From Alphaproteobacteria bacterium (lineage in GTDB: Bacteria; Pseudomonadota; Alphaproteobacteria; Rickettsiales; JADKJE01), in the NCBI GenBank assembly GCA_016722515.1, contig JADKJE010000003.1:310001-374000 (forward strand): DNA of 64,000 nucleotides, in the 5' to 3' direction. Made by a program: the position numbers and the translations under genes. The notes below the pieces were generated by a model. The model was given only the letters and a program-made list of their open reading frames with translations. It did no database searches and was not told the DNA's origin. Within the stretch, counting starts at the first letter, position 1. Each line of letters starts with the position of its first letter. Below are positions 37,123-45,600 of the stretch, piece after piece.

Positions 37123-37156
37123 GTCTTTGGCTCGCTTTATGAGTGTGGATTGAAAC
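37123..37156 (+). other. Solitary CRISPR-repeat-like sequence (type I-C-like 3' end)
   Basis: A 34-nt stretch starting GTC and ending GTGTGGATTGAAAC. The last 12-14 nt match the canonical 3' end of type I-C CRISPR repeats, including the ATTGAAAC crRNA 5' handle, and a weak internal stem (GCTC/GAGU) fits a repeat hairpin. Only one copy is seen, with no leader, array or cas gene, which is the form described for solitary repeat units in phages. A chance match of the 3' end is possible. Confidence 0.35.
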
Positions 37157-37163
37157 AAAAATC

Positions 37164-37306
37164 ACCGGCTTAAAGAGGGTATGAGCAAGGTAGCTCCTTG
37201 CAGAAATCCGGACTTAGCATAGACTACAGCATACCACTGTTTAAGTTTAGAAAAGGTTTAGGCTAAAGGAAATCGCTATCCCTTTAGCCGCTCTCTTTAA
37301 GCCGGT
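37164..37306 (+). ncRNA. Candidate structured RNA element
   Basis: ACCGGCTTAAAGAG (37164-37177) pairs perfectly over 14 bp with 37293-37306. Inside lie GCAAGG/CCTTGC (37185-37201), a weaker ACTTA/TAAGT helix, and GGCTAAAGG/CCTTTAGCC (37261-37289), giving a three-armed fold closed by a long stem. It starts 8 nt after the CRISPR-like repeat and fills the gap between two genes. It is not a tRNA, tmRNA or riboswitch that I know; a small mobile element with inverted ends is the alternative. Confidence 0.45.
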
Positions 37307-37315
37307 TAATATAGC

Positions 37316-37663
37316 TTGCCAAATAATGAAATTAATAAATTGTCCTCACTGCTCAAAAAGGATAAACAGGTGGTTGAAATCTTAAATGAAAAAAGCATGA
37401 AGCTTTCAGAAAAGTATGCTAATCAACAAGTTGAAATACCAATACAACCGGTTAATGAATGTATAGAAACAATTCGGTATTGTTATTTGGTTTTCTGTAG
37501 AAAGTGTGGTTGGGCAAAGCACATAATTCCAGCTAGAACGGAAGCATCTATTGGAGTGGCGATAATGAAGAAAGAAAGATGTGGCAATGGTTGTAGGGGG
37601 AAATTATATATACAGAATGCCAATGAAAAGAACACCTATGATCCAATTATGAAGGAAAAATAA
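37316..37663 (+). CDS. Small zinc-finger-like phage protein
   Basis: The frame opens with TTG 37316, 9 nt after the structured element, and has no obvious ribosome-binding site; an internal start is possible. The 115-residue product has FCRKCGW near residue 63 and ERCGNGCRGK near 92, consistent with one zinc site. The N-terminal third is helical. It is the last gene of the rightward block and converges on rusA. Confidence 0.5.
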   Translation: MPNNEINKLSSLLKKDKQVVEILNEKSMKLSEKYANQQVEIPIQPVNECIETIRYCYLVFCRKCGWAKHIIPARTEASIGVAIMKKERCGNGCRGKLYIQNANEKNTYDPIMKEK

Positions 37664-37671
37664 CTTCCAAG

Positions 37672-37705
37672 TTGACCATTTTGCCGATATCAACAAAATG
37701 GTCAA
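37672..37705. terminator. Hairpin between convergent genes
   Basis: TTGACCATTTTG and its exact complement around a 10-nt loop, placed between the ends of the rightward block and the long leftward operon. No long T-run, so termination strength is uncertain. Confidence 0.55.
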
Positions 37706-37722
37706 AATTGATGACAAAAACA

Positions 37723-38124
37723 TTAGGCACAACTGAAAATTTCACAGATAACATAACCTCCCTTCTCCGGCAACCATCGTTGGGTATTGCTCATAATCTT
37801 TGAATCATCTTCAATAATGCCCATATCAACCAGGAAATCACTAATGCACTTTTCATAGTTGGCGCAATCACGTTTTCTATTAGCCTCCGGCGGGGCATAT
37901 GAATAGACAACGTTCACATGGCCTTTGATATTAGCCCGTTTCTGCGTCCATAAGGAATCACTGGCCGCTTTATACCATTTTTTATTTACTTCCGTCTTCA
38001 CGCGCCCAACCTTGGCATTATTGAACGCTGAATTTACGGATGGAGGCATGGGTATTTTTAATGTTACATCCGGCTTTCGCTCATACCAACCAAAGACATT
38101 TTCACGCACACACTTACCACACAT
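37723..38124 (-). CDS. rusA: RusA-family Holliday junction resolvase
   Basis: Structure-specific endonuclease that cuts four-way DNA junctions. MPPSVNSAFNN near the start and KRDCANYEKCISDFLVDMGIIEDDSKI near residue 75 match the RusA motifs, including the catalytic acidic pair at DD and the Asn-Tyr-x-Lys block. The usual motif reads R-D-x-D-N; here a Cys-Ala replaces x-D, so one metal ligand may be missing or shifted. The start at ATG 38124 overlaps the Rz1 stop as TAATG; GTG 38178 is also in frame. Position after the lysis genes is unusual, since rusA normally lies in the early region. Confidence 0.75.
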   Translation of the reverse strand: MCGKCVRENVFGWYERKPDVTLKIPMPPSVNSAFNNAKVGRVKTEVNKKWYKAASDSLWTQKRANIKGHVNVVYSYAPPEANRKRDCANYEKCISDFLVDMGIIEDDSKIMSNTQRWLPEKGGYVICEIFSCA

Positions 38125-38378
38125 TATTTTGATTTTCGTTCCCACGCGGCAATCAACGCTTCCTGGCGGTGCTTGCACTGGTTATATTCCCCAATCGTAT
38201 ACCCAATGTATTCCAATAAATCATTGGGATATGCCGGTTCCTGGATATAATCCAGGTTAGGGCATGGTGTACAGTATTCCGGTGGACAACTACTTGGTTG
38301 AGTCGTTAAATTCGTTGAGCGCACGCACCCCATCAACAGGTGCGGCACAATCAGTACCAATAGCCATTTTCTTTGCAT
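38124..38378 (-). CDS. Rz1-like outer-membrane spanin lipoprotein
   Basis: ATG 38378 opens MQRKWLLVLIVPHLLMGC, a lipoprotein signal with lipobox LLMGC at residue 18. The mature part is Pro/Cys-rich (SSCPPEYCTPCP) as in many Rz1 proteins. It begins inside the Rz gene in another frame and runs past it, the classic overlapping spanin arrangement. With Rz it would bridge the inner and outer membranes at the last step of lysis. Confidence 0.75.
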   Translation of the reverse strand: MQRKWLLVLIVPHLLMGCVRSTNLTTQPSSCPPEYCTPCPNLDYIQEPAYPNDLLEYIGYTIGEYNQCKHRQEALIAAWERKSK

Positions 38379-38679
38379 CGTTAAGCCTCTTTTGAAGTTT
38401 CCTGTTTTGTTCCTGGTATACCTGCAAGTGTTGCTGGTATATTTCATTTGCCTTTAAATCCATTTCCCTATCTTTGGCATTCTTATCCATTATGGCTTTG
38501 ATCTGTGCATTCACCTGGTCAACCTGTTCGGCCTTATCAGATTTACCACGATGATACCATCCGGCAGAATATGACAGTGCCAGAACAAGCATCACCCCAC
38601 CTGTTATCATTACCCACTTCTGCGTCAAGAATTCCCACAAACGCGCAAAGCCCTTAGCAATCATTATCAGCATCAACAT
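38290..38679 (-). CDS. Rz-like inner-membrane spanin
   Basis: A 129-residue protein with one N-terminal membrane segment (WVMITGGVMLVLALSYSAGWY near residue 24) and a long periplasmic coiled coil rich in Lys, Asp and Gln (to about residue 105). The C-terminal VRALNEF resembles the ends of other Rz proteins. It overlaps the holin gene upstream and contains the start of Rz1. Function inferred from architecture and position. Confidence 0.78.
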   Translation of the reverse strand: MLMLIMIAKGFARLWEFLTQKWVMITGGVMLVLALSYSAGWYHRGKSDKAEQVDQVNAQIKAIMDKNAKDREMDLKANEIYQQHLQVYQEQNRKLQKRLNDAKKMAIGTDCAAPVDGVRALNEFNDSTK

Positions 38680-38926
38680 GTTTACGCCCTCTCTTATTGG
38701 TAGAAATAAATTTTGATGCCATGGCCGTTAAACCACCCGCACCCCCATATGCAGCAAGCTTGGTGTCTGTCGTACCACCATTTTTGTATGCGTCCCACAC
38801 GAATACGGCAGTTGTCACCAGGCTGGTAATAAAAAACCATATTTTGCTTGTTGATAACGTCCCATCCCCACTGTCAGTGAATAGATCACGGACGTGCCAC
38901 CGCTGGCTTGATATTTCCTTTTTCAT
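38654..38926 (-). CDS. Holin-like phage membrane protein
   Basis: A 90-residue protein: WHVRDLFTDSGDGTLSTSKIWFFITSLVTTAVFVWDAY, then a short linker and a second, weaker hydrophobic stretch (LAAYGGAGGLTAMASKF), ending with a basic tail. The SGDGTLSTSK-plus-membrane-segment pattern is common in prophage holin-like proteins (DUF2644 type). It lies between the endolysin and Rz genes, overlapping both, where a holin is expected. It would set the time of lysis. Confidence 0.65.
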   Translation of the reverse strand: MKKEISSQRWHVRDLFTDSGDGTLSTSKIWFFITSLVTTAVFVWDAYKNGGTTDTKLAAYGGAGGLTAMASKFISTNKRGRKHVDADNDC

Positions 38927-39353
38927 CTAACCCCACAACTAAACGATAATTAAACACAGGACATGTCTTGTTTGATACTTCACAGTGGCCATGGAAGGTC
39001 ACCGGCAACTTGCGTTGTTTATAGGCGGTGTCAATTGCCATACACATTGCCTTCAAAGATTTGAACTGTTCGTCTGAAAACTGATTAAGGCCACCAACAC
39101 AGATAGCAATGCTTCCGGCATTATATCCTTCCTGGGCGGCTGGCGTTAATTCAAGGTCGCGGCCAATCCAAATTTCACCACGTTTATTGATAAAATAATG
39201 ATACCCGATCTTATGGAACCCCCTTTCAAGATGCCATTGGGTTATGGTTGCAATATTGTCATGTTCTGGCCTGTCACTGGCAGAACAATGAATAAACACT
39301 TTAATCACCCCGCGTTTAGGTGGCCTGAAATCTATTGGTTGCACTCTCATCAT
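38886..39353 (-). CDS. N-acetylmuramoyl-L-alanine amidase endolysin (Amidase_2)
   Basis: A 155-residue enzyme of the T7-lysozyme/Amidase_2 family that cuts the amide bond between N-acetylmuramic acid and the stem peptide. The zinc ligands can be placed as His in IHCSAS near residue 22, His in FHGHCEVS near 120, and Cys in NKTCPVF near 130, as in T7 lysozyme. There is no signal peptide, so release depends on the adjacent holin. The stop overlaps the holin start and the start overlaps the previous stop. Confidence 0.92.
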   Translation of the reverse strand: MMRVQPIDFRPPKRGVIKVFIHCSASDRPEHDNIATITQWHLERGFHKIGYHYFINKRGEIWIGRDLELTPAAQEGYNAGSIAICVGGLNQFSDEQFKSLKAMCMAIDTAYKQRKLPVTFHGHCEVSNKTCPVFNYRLVVGLDEKGNIKPAVARP

Positions 39354-39670
39354 TAAAACCCCTTTGCGTAATTCAACATCATAATAATGAAGGTCAAGAA
39401 CGTGCTACATGCCACAACCTTAATTCCACCAATTATCCGGTTGTTGGAAAGGGTCAATTCAGCAACAGCCGTGGAAACCTTCTGTGAGTTTTCACGCACA
39501 CAATCAAGGATAGCCGTGTGCTGCGTAAGCAATTGAGCATGATTATCCCTGGTTTCACGCAGCATATGGATTTCATGTGTCTGTGAATCAATTCTCTGAC
39601 ATAGAACGGCTGTTAATTCCTTGGTTTTAGCCACTTGCTGCCAAATTTTACTTAATTCTTCCTCTACCAT
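39353..39670 (-). CDS. Coiled-coil protein with C-terminal membrane segment
   Basis: A 105-residue protein: a coiled coil over residues 1-75 and a single hydrophobic segment near the end (VVACSTFLTFIIMMLNYA). Tail-anchored small proteins of this form commonly sit just upstream of endolysins in prophage lysis cassettes. It starts 1 nt after the restored stop of the preceding frameshifted gene. A lysis-regulator or holin-like role is possible but unproven. Confidence 0.6.
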   Translation of the reverse strand: MVEEELSKIWQQVAKTKELTAVLCQRIDSQTHEIHMLRETRDNHAQLLTQHTAILDCVRENSQKVSTAVAELTLSNNRIIGGIKVVACSTFLTFIIMMLNYAKGF

Positions 39671-39671
39671 T

Positions 39672-39776
39672 CTACGCCCCTAATAAAGCAACCAGTTCTT
39701 CAAATGTGTTCATTTGTTCAACCATGGCTTCTATATCAACTGCATCAATTGCTTTGTATGCATTTGATGCAGTTTT
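39672..39776 (-). other. Displaced C-terminal coding segment of the preceding gene
   Basis: In the +1-shifted frame this stretch codes for TASNAYKAIDAVDIEAMVE and on to LVALLGA-stop, helical and acidic as expected for such C termini. The stop at 39672-39674 is 1 nt from the following ATG. An assembly indel or a true mutation separates it from the main ORF. Confidence 0.55.
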
Positions 39777-40459
39777 CCCATCTCTTCATCTTCAAGTCCT
39801 ATTGCGACAAGCAAGTCGGAGCGACATTGTTTAAGGTCGTGCGCTTTTTTCTCATTTAACATTGCTTTGGTGATTGTCTTTGCTTTATAAATGTCAATCT
39901 CAATCGCCTGGGCTGCCTCATTCCACACCCATGCATCACGGAATCTGTGATCATCCGGCAATACTGGATCATAACCAATAAGCACCCAGTCTTTGCCTAT
40001 TGCGCCCATGTCTATCAATTCATTGCGGTGATATTCTGCCGTATATAAGGGAGTTTCAATTTCAAATACCTTACTTTGAAGTGGTTTTTGCCACAGAACA
40101 ATGCTCTTCTCTTTATCTACATGGAACCCAACCAGCATATGATTTTCTGGCACTTGTGGGTTTTCTCCTTCTTTCATATCCTTAGCTACCGCTGCAATAT
40201 CAAACGCAGGATCAACTTCACCATCAATAAGAGGGGTTTGCATTTGAATACTTAAAACAGAAAGAGGAGATTGAAATATAAATCGTGATATTGGTAAAGC
40301 TATATCAATCTTTGCTATTATATAATCTTCCGTAATTTGTTGATTTTCATAGAATTTATCCACAAAATCTTGTTGATTGAATTTTGGATGAATTTGTCCA
40401 TCAACAAAGAAAATAAAATCCAAGCTCCCGTCAGGCTTCTTGTGAACGATATTAACCAT
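39731..40459 (-). CDS. Tail-fibre-adjacent phage protein, C terminus displaced by a frameshift
   Basis: A 242-residue protein of unknown fold located between tail fibres and lysis genes. The C-terminal part (FRDAWVWNEAAQAIEIDIYKAKTITKAMLNEKKAHDL) follows a pattern common in tail-associated proteins of tailed phages, where Trp-Asp-like segments precede a Lys/Arg-rich helix. The natural end seems lost: one extra A in the AAAA run at 39773-39776 would let it continue as GKTASNAYKAIDAVDIEAM and stop at 39672, two bases before the next gene's ATG. It may help tail-fibre assembly, by position only. Confidence 0.6.
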   Translation of the reverse strand: MVNIVHKKPDGSLDFIFFVDGQIHPKFNQQDFVDKFYENQQITEDYIIAKIDIALPISRFIFQSPLSVLSIQMQTPLIDGEVDPAFDIAAVAKDMKEGENPQVPENHMLVGFHVDKEKSIVLWQKPLQSKVFEIETPLYTAEYHRNELIDMGAIGKDWVLIGYDPVLPDDHRFRDAWVWNEAAQAIEIDIYKAKTITKAMLNEKKAHDLKQCRSDLLVAIGLEDEEMGKLHQMHTKQLMQLI

Positions 40460-40476
40460 GTTTTACTCCTTTTAAA

Positions 40477-41595
40477 TTACCACACATAAACAATAACTTG
40501 ACCATTTGCACCCGCACCAGAATTTCCAGTTTCAGAGCCGCCGCCCCCGCCGCCTGGGATAGTTCCAGCCGTTGCATTATTTGCATCAAAGCCACCTGCA
40601 CCACCATTTCCACCGGCATTACTAACCCCACCAGCAGCACCACCAGTTGCTTCCGCACCGCCACCGCCACCGCCGCCTCCATTCATAGCTTTTCCACCGA
40701 CACCAACAGTATTTTGCCCTAAAGTGTCACCACCACCACCACCACCACCGGCATTAATACCACCATCACCACCGGCAGTTGGCGGGTTGCCTCCATTACC
40801 TCCACCAGTACTACCCCCTGAAACAGCCGCGCCGCCTGTAGCAGAAGTAGAACTTGTGCCGACAAGAAAAGCACTCCCACCAGCTCCACCACCGCCACCG
40901 GATGCATTAGTACCGCCGCCACCACCACCATAGGCCGTTAACCAACTTCCAAAAGTTGTATTTCCGCCCGCATCGCCATTAGTTGATGCGCCGGTTTTAG
41001 CTGCACCACCAGTTCCAACTGTTACCGTTTCAGTTGATCCCAAACTACTTAATAATATGAATCTCTCATTATAACCACCACCACCACCACCGCCTCCAGG
41101 CTGTGATGTAGTGCCCCTACCACCACTTCCTCCGGCTCCCCATACTTGAATAAGTGCAAAAGTTCCGAAAGCTGGCTTTGTCCATGTGCCACTAGATGTA
41201 AATGCTTGTCTATCCACAAAAGATGCAACTGCACCGCTTTTGCGTAATGTTCCCGTGAAATTGATATCACCTGTTACATCAAGATGATAGCCAGGCGAAG
41301 TATTATTTATACCCACATATCCACTGCTATTGACCGTTATTTTAACAGCATTATTAACATAAATTTCATGTTTGCTGGAATCGGCAAGTGGGCCTATTGT
41401 TACCCATGCGCTATTTGCACTATTACGGATTTTTAGAAGGCCAAGCGTTGTGTCATACCACAACATGTAAGCATAAGTGGTTGATGGTGCTGTTAAGCCA
41501 CTATTGTGAGTCACCACAGCCGTTAACACAGTATTTAAGTCACTTCTAAACGATGCCCCCTGTTGATTGGCAATATCATAATCATGCTGTGACAT
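40477..41595 (-). CDS. Tail fibre with glycine-rich tip domain
   Basis: A 372-residue protein. Residues 1-125 (MSQHDYDIANQQGASFRSDL, then YMLWYDTTLGLLKIRN and GYHLDVTGDINFTGTLR) are shared with the next gene upstream. After ASFVDRQAFTSSGTWTKP the C-terminal 200 residues are dominated by poly-Gly stretches (GGGGGGGGY, GGGGGG repeats) separated by short Ser/Thr/Asn loops. This resembles polyglycine-sandwich receptor-binding tips of some phage adhesins. It probably attaches to the tail tip and contacts the host surface. The proline-rich ORF on the other strand is its mirror image. Confidence 0.78.
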   Translation of the reverse strand: MSQHDYDIANQQGASFRSDLNTVLTAVVTHNSGLTAPSTTYAYMLWYDTTLGLLKIRNSANSAWVTIGPLADSSKHEIYVNNAVKITVNSSGYVGINNTSPGYHLDVTGDINFTGTLRKSGAVASFVDRQAFTSSGTWTKPAFGTFALIQVWGAGGSGGRGTTSQPGGGGGGGGYNERFILLSSLGSTETVTVGTGGAAKTGASTNGDAGGNTTFGSWLTAYGGGGGGTNASGGGGGAGGSAFLVGTSSTSATGGAAVSGGSTGGGNGGNPPTAGGDGGINAGGGGGGGDTLGQNTVGVGGKAMNGGGGGGGGAEATGGAAGGVSNAGGNGGAGGFDANNATAGTIPGGGGGGSETGNSGAGANGQVIVYVW

Positions 41596-41598
41596 ATT

Positions 41599-42684
41599 TT
41601 AGGCTCCCAAAATAGATAATGCAAGATTGGTAATTGATGAATTTAATGAACTAGTTCCATTCTGTAATACAATTTCTATGTAGCTAGTTGTTAAGCTGTT
41701 TATTAATACAATTGGAGCTTTAGAGCTAACATATGATATCATTGCTGATGGACAATATTTATTGTCATTCATTGCATTGGTAAAATATATTCTATAAGTA
41801 TTTGAGCTTGGATTTGTAACAGAAGAAACATTAAAACTATCGTTTATAACTAATCCACCAAATGCGAAACCGTCTGAAAAATTAACCCACGCCTTTGGCA
41901 CATTCTTGGCAACAGGGTATTTGCCGCTGGCAAATGTCAGTGTTCCATCACTGTTCTTTAATCGGCAAGTTTCAACTGCTCCCGTTCCAAGGACTATATC
42001 CACGCCATTTGATGTATAAATAAAGGCTGTGCCATTAATCGCAGCCTGATAATCGGATCCACTATCATTTGAGCCAAGTTTTAAATAGGTTCCAGTATTG
42101 CCTATGGCAAGCATATTTAATGCTGTAGAACTTTTCGTTATCGTGGCTATCGCATTGGTAACAGGACTTGTGGTGTTCAACAGAAACTCACCTGCATTTG
42201 AAACACGCATCCGTTCTGTTCCATCAACGGTAACAGTCATAACCCCATTGCTTCCGCTATCGCTTACTTCAACGCTGGTGTTGCCCTCTGTTATACTGTC
42301 AGGGGCAGCGGTAAATGCTGTGCCATTTTGGCGTAAAGTTCCCGTAAAGTTTATGTCACCATTTACATCAAGGTGATAGCTTGGCGTGGTATCGTTGATA
42401 CCCATATAACCACTGCTATTAACGGTTACCTTAACGGCATTACTTACGTATATTTCATGTTTGCTTGAATCGGCAAGTGGGCCTATTGTCACCCATGCGT
42501 TATTCGCACCGTTACGGATTTTTAACAAGCCAAGTGTTGTGTCATACCACAACATATAAGCAACTGTAGTAGTTGGAGCGGTAGTACCACTATTATTGGA
42601 TACAGCGGCTGCCAATGCATCGTTCAGATCACTTCTAAACGGCGCACCAGCCTGGTTAGATAAAACATAATCATGTTGAGCCAA
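41599..42684 (-). CDS. Tail fibre paralogue
   Basis: A 361-residue protein whose first 125 residues closely match those of the following fibre gene (MAQHDYVLSNQAGAPFRSDL, YMLWYDTTLGLLKIRN, SYHLDVNGDINFTGTLRQ), while the C-terminal two thirds are unrelated. After VEVSDSGSNGVMTVTVDGTERMRVSNAGEF it carries a beta-rich domain without poly-Gly. The pair looks like a duplication with replaced receptor-binding ends. It begins just after the J-like gene, 13 nt from its stop. Confidence 0.75.
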   Translation of the reverse strand: MAQHDYVLSNQAGAPFRSDLNDALAAAVSNNSGTTAPTTTVAYMLWYDTTLGLLKIRNGANNAWVTIGPLADSSKHEIYVSNAVKVTVNSSGYMGINDTTPSYHLDVNGDINFTGTLRQNGTAFTAAPDSITEGNTSVEVSDSGSNGVMTVTVDGTERMRVSNAGEFLLNTTSPVTNAIATITKSSTALNMLAIGNTGTYLKLGSNDSGSDYQAAINGTAFIYTSNGVDIVLGTGAVETCRLKNSDGTLTFASGKYPVAKNVPKAWVNFSDGFAFGGLVINDSFNVSSVTNPSSNTYRIYFTNAMNDNKYCPSAMISYVSSKAPIVLINSLTTSYIEIVLQNGTSSLNSSITNLALSILGA

Positions 42685-42696
42685 GACACCATCCCC

Positions 42697-45600
42697 CTAG
42701 TGCTTGTACCCATACCCCTTGGCTATATAATCGAAACTCCTACTTACCAGTGTACCCGCACTGTTTTTAAACGCAATATCAAAACCTGTCTCATCGGCAC
42801 TTGTTATATCAAAATAATCACCTGTAGCCATATTTCGCGTTAATATTGCAATGGCTGGGCTTTCCCAGAATGCATTCGTGTAATTAACCGAATATGTCCC
42901 TGCACCAGAGGTAATGTTATTACCACTCTCAACGCGATCAGGCATATCTATGGTGACACTTAATTCTTTCACAACAATATTGTGTGTTACATCGCCGGAT
43001 GTTAGTGATAATTGGAATTGAAAGGCACGTGCAACGTACTGTCCTGTAAAGAATGGTCGCCAACTACTCCATGTTGGTGTACCGCCTGGATCATCTTCTG
43101 TCGTTCTAACATATAATAGAGCATTCACATCATCGATATCATCACCATCAAATGAACCCCAATCATCAATGCTATCAAGCCGACTATCGATTAAATCACC
43201 CGCATTATAAGCTTCTGCCAGGATGTGAGCGGTTAATTGGCATGTGTATGTGTCCCCAAGGTCTGTTGTTTCAGGGAAAGTATACGTAGCACTGGCCGCT
43301 ATCCCTCCGTTGCTTTCCACATAGTCCCAATCATCAACAAAGCCCATTTCATCAATGGTCAACTCTGAATCGATAACAAGCCCCCCTAAATCCGCTTGCA
43401 CTGCGCAATTGGTTTTAGTACCGGTGAAACCTGGATGTTCTGTGATTGTCTCAACGACATTCATAACCAATAATTGAGCAATCGTTGTTGTCACACTGCT
43501 AGCTGTAACACTCACATTACCGCTACTATCAACAAATTTAGCCAGGTAAGTACCAGGTACGTGTGGTAAACTCACATTGGTAGTTATCCCTGGCAGGGCT
43601 GGCCCAATATCAATGGCATTTGTCCATGTAGCATCAACGTCAATATCAGGTGTATGTCTGATTCTCACATACCCACCAATCAACACATCCAGATCAACTG
43701 ATTGTGCCCAAGTTAAATGAGCCGTTCCATTATCTATTGAAACCAATGAGAAATTTTCTACATTCCCTGGCGGGGCAAGCTTACCGTAAATGGTTTCAAC
43801 TTCGGTTGCTGCTATTGACCTTTTTTCAATTATCGATAATGCAAAGACCTTGAAGGTATATTCACCTGGTTGCGCATCAAAAATATCAATGGTGGTACTG
43901 GTTGTGCGTGGCAATATTACATAGTTTCCATTATCACGCTTATACCATACTTCATATGCCGTAGCCCTGCTTACAGAATTCCATGAGGCAGTAACCACCA
44001 CCACAACACCATTCTGTGAATCATAAAGATATTCCGTTATTTCCAAGCCTGTTGGTGTATCCGGTGCATTCGTTAAGGTACTGATATTAGGCGCGACTAA
44101 TGCAATGTCCTGCTCGATTAAATCAAACTTGCCTTCATTGTGGGCAACTGCGGTTATCTCATAAAGCCCGTCACCAGTTTCAACCATGGCAAGTACACGG
44201 AAGGTTTGAACCTCGATGTTAGGACTTGATAAAACCCATATAGCATTATTGGCTGGCTCGCTGGTGAAATCTTCGGTTACTGTGATGACTCTATCCGTGA
44301 TATCACTTACAGTACGGGTATCCATTGTGCCATCTTCCAACATCACATATAGAGTGTATGTATCCCCACCGGCCAGGGCAACATCATCATCCGCGGTTAT
44401 GGTGGTGGCAGTACTTGCCATAACACGCCCACCAAGCCTTTCACCTGATCTATCCCTATCCTGCACCTTAATGATTTGACCTGGTCGTACAAGTGCGGCC
44501 TCAATACCACAGGAAAATGATACGGTTTCAGTTTCAAGCCTTTCTGTGTATAGTAACCATTTACCTACACGGTGAGCCTGGCCCTGGCTGTTACATCCAA
44601 TTGCAATAATGGATGTCTCAACAATCCCATAACGGGCAATTCCTTCTGGGTCTTCCACATAGGTTGGTACAAGTTTTGAAAAGTTATTTGGGTCGTTATA
44701 CGACACAATCGCAACGGTGTGCCTGGTCTTGCGGCTGCTCCCTGAATAGGTAAACATGCCCTCTTTAACGTTGGTCACATTGAAGATTTTAACTGCATCT
44801 TGCGGTGAATCTTGTACAGCCGTTAATACACCAGCAGACCAATACAGCAATCCCCTAAAGATGGATGCCATGTCTTGAAGGATTTTATAGGCCTCTTCTT
44901 GCGTTTGGATGTAAAGGTTACATGTAAAGCGCGGTTCAGTCCCCCCAAAACCATCATCAACCATTTCATCACAATAGCGGCCAATGGTGTAAAGTGTCCA
45001 TTTATCAATCTGTGCATCATTGATAAAATTTCCAAGACCATAACGGGTATTTGTTAACAGGTCAAAGAAGCACCAGGCTGGATTATTTGAATAGGCAATG
45101 TCAAATTCACCGTCCCATTCGCCGGTATATTCCCTTGTCTCTGGATCATAATTGGATGGAATTTGAATGCGCATCATTTTAACGTGATAGCTGCGTTGTG
45201 GTACTTGATTAAACTGTTGAGAATCAATCACAGTGGCAACGATTGCGCTATTGGGATACCGCAATTTAGCGTCAATAATTTCGGTGTATGTATCCCAATA
45301 TGTTTTATTATTTAAAACAACCTCTTCACTGTCATCCGTGATACGGCGTACCCGTACATCCCAAGGTGCATCGCCACCAAGGGGAATGAGGTAAGAACGT
45401 TGATATTTAGTTGTTGTCTTACCGCTTATGGTATCCGTGAGCATTTCGACATAGCCGCCACCATCGGCTTGCACATCTATGGCAATATCCACGGTCGTTC
45501 CATTTATATCACCATTGGAACTATCCTGGATCGTTAATTGCGGCACACTGATAGTGACTCGAACATTGTTAACATCTACATTGCTAATTGATCGTACCAC

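Noticed and set aside
40724..40933. Proline-rich plus-strand ORF
   Set aside because: Mirror of poly-Gly codons in the tail fibre.
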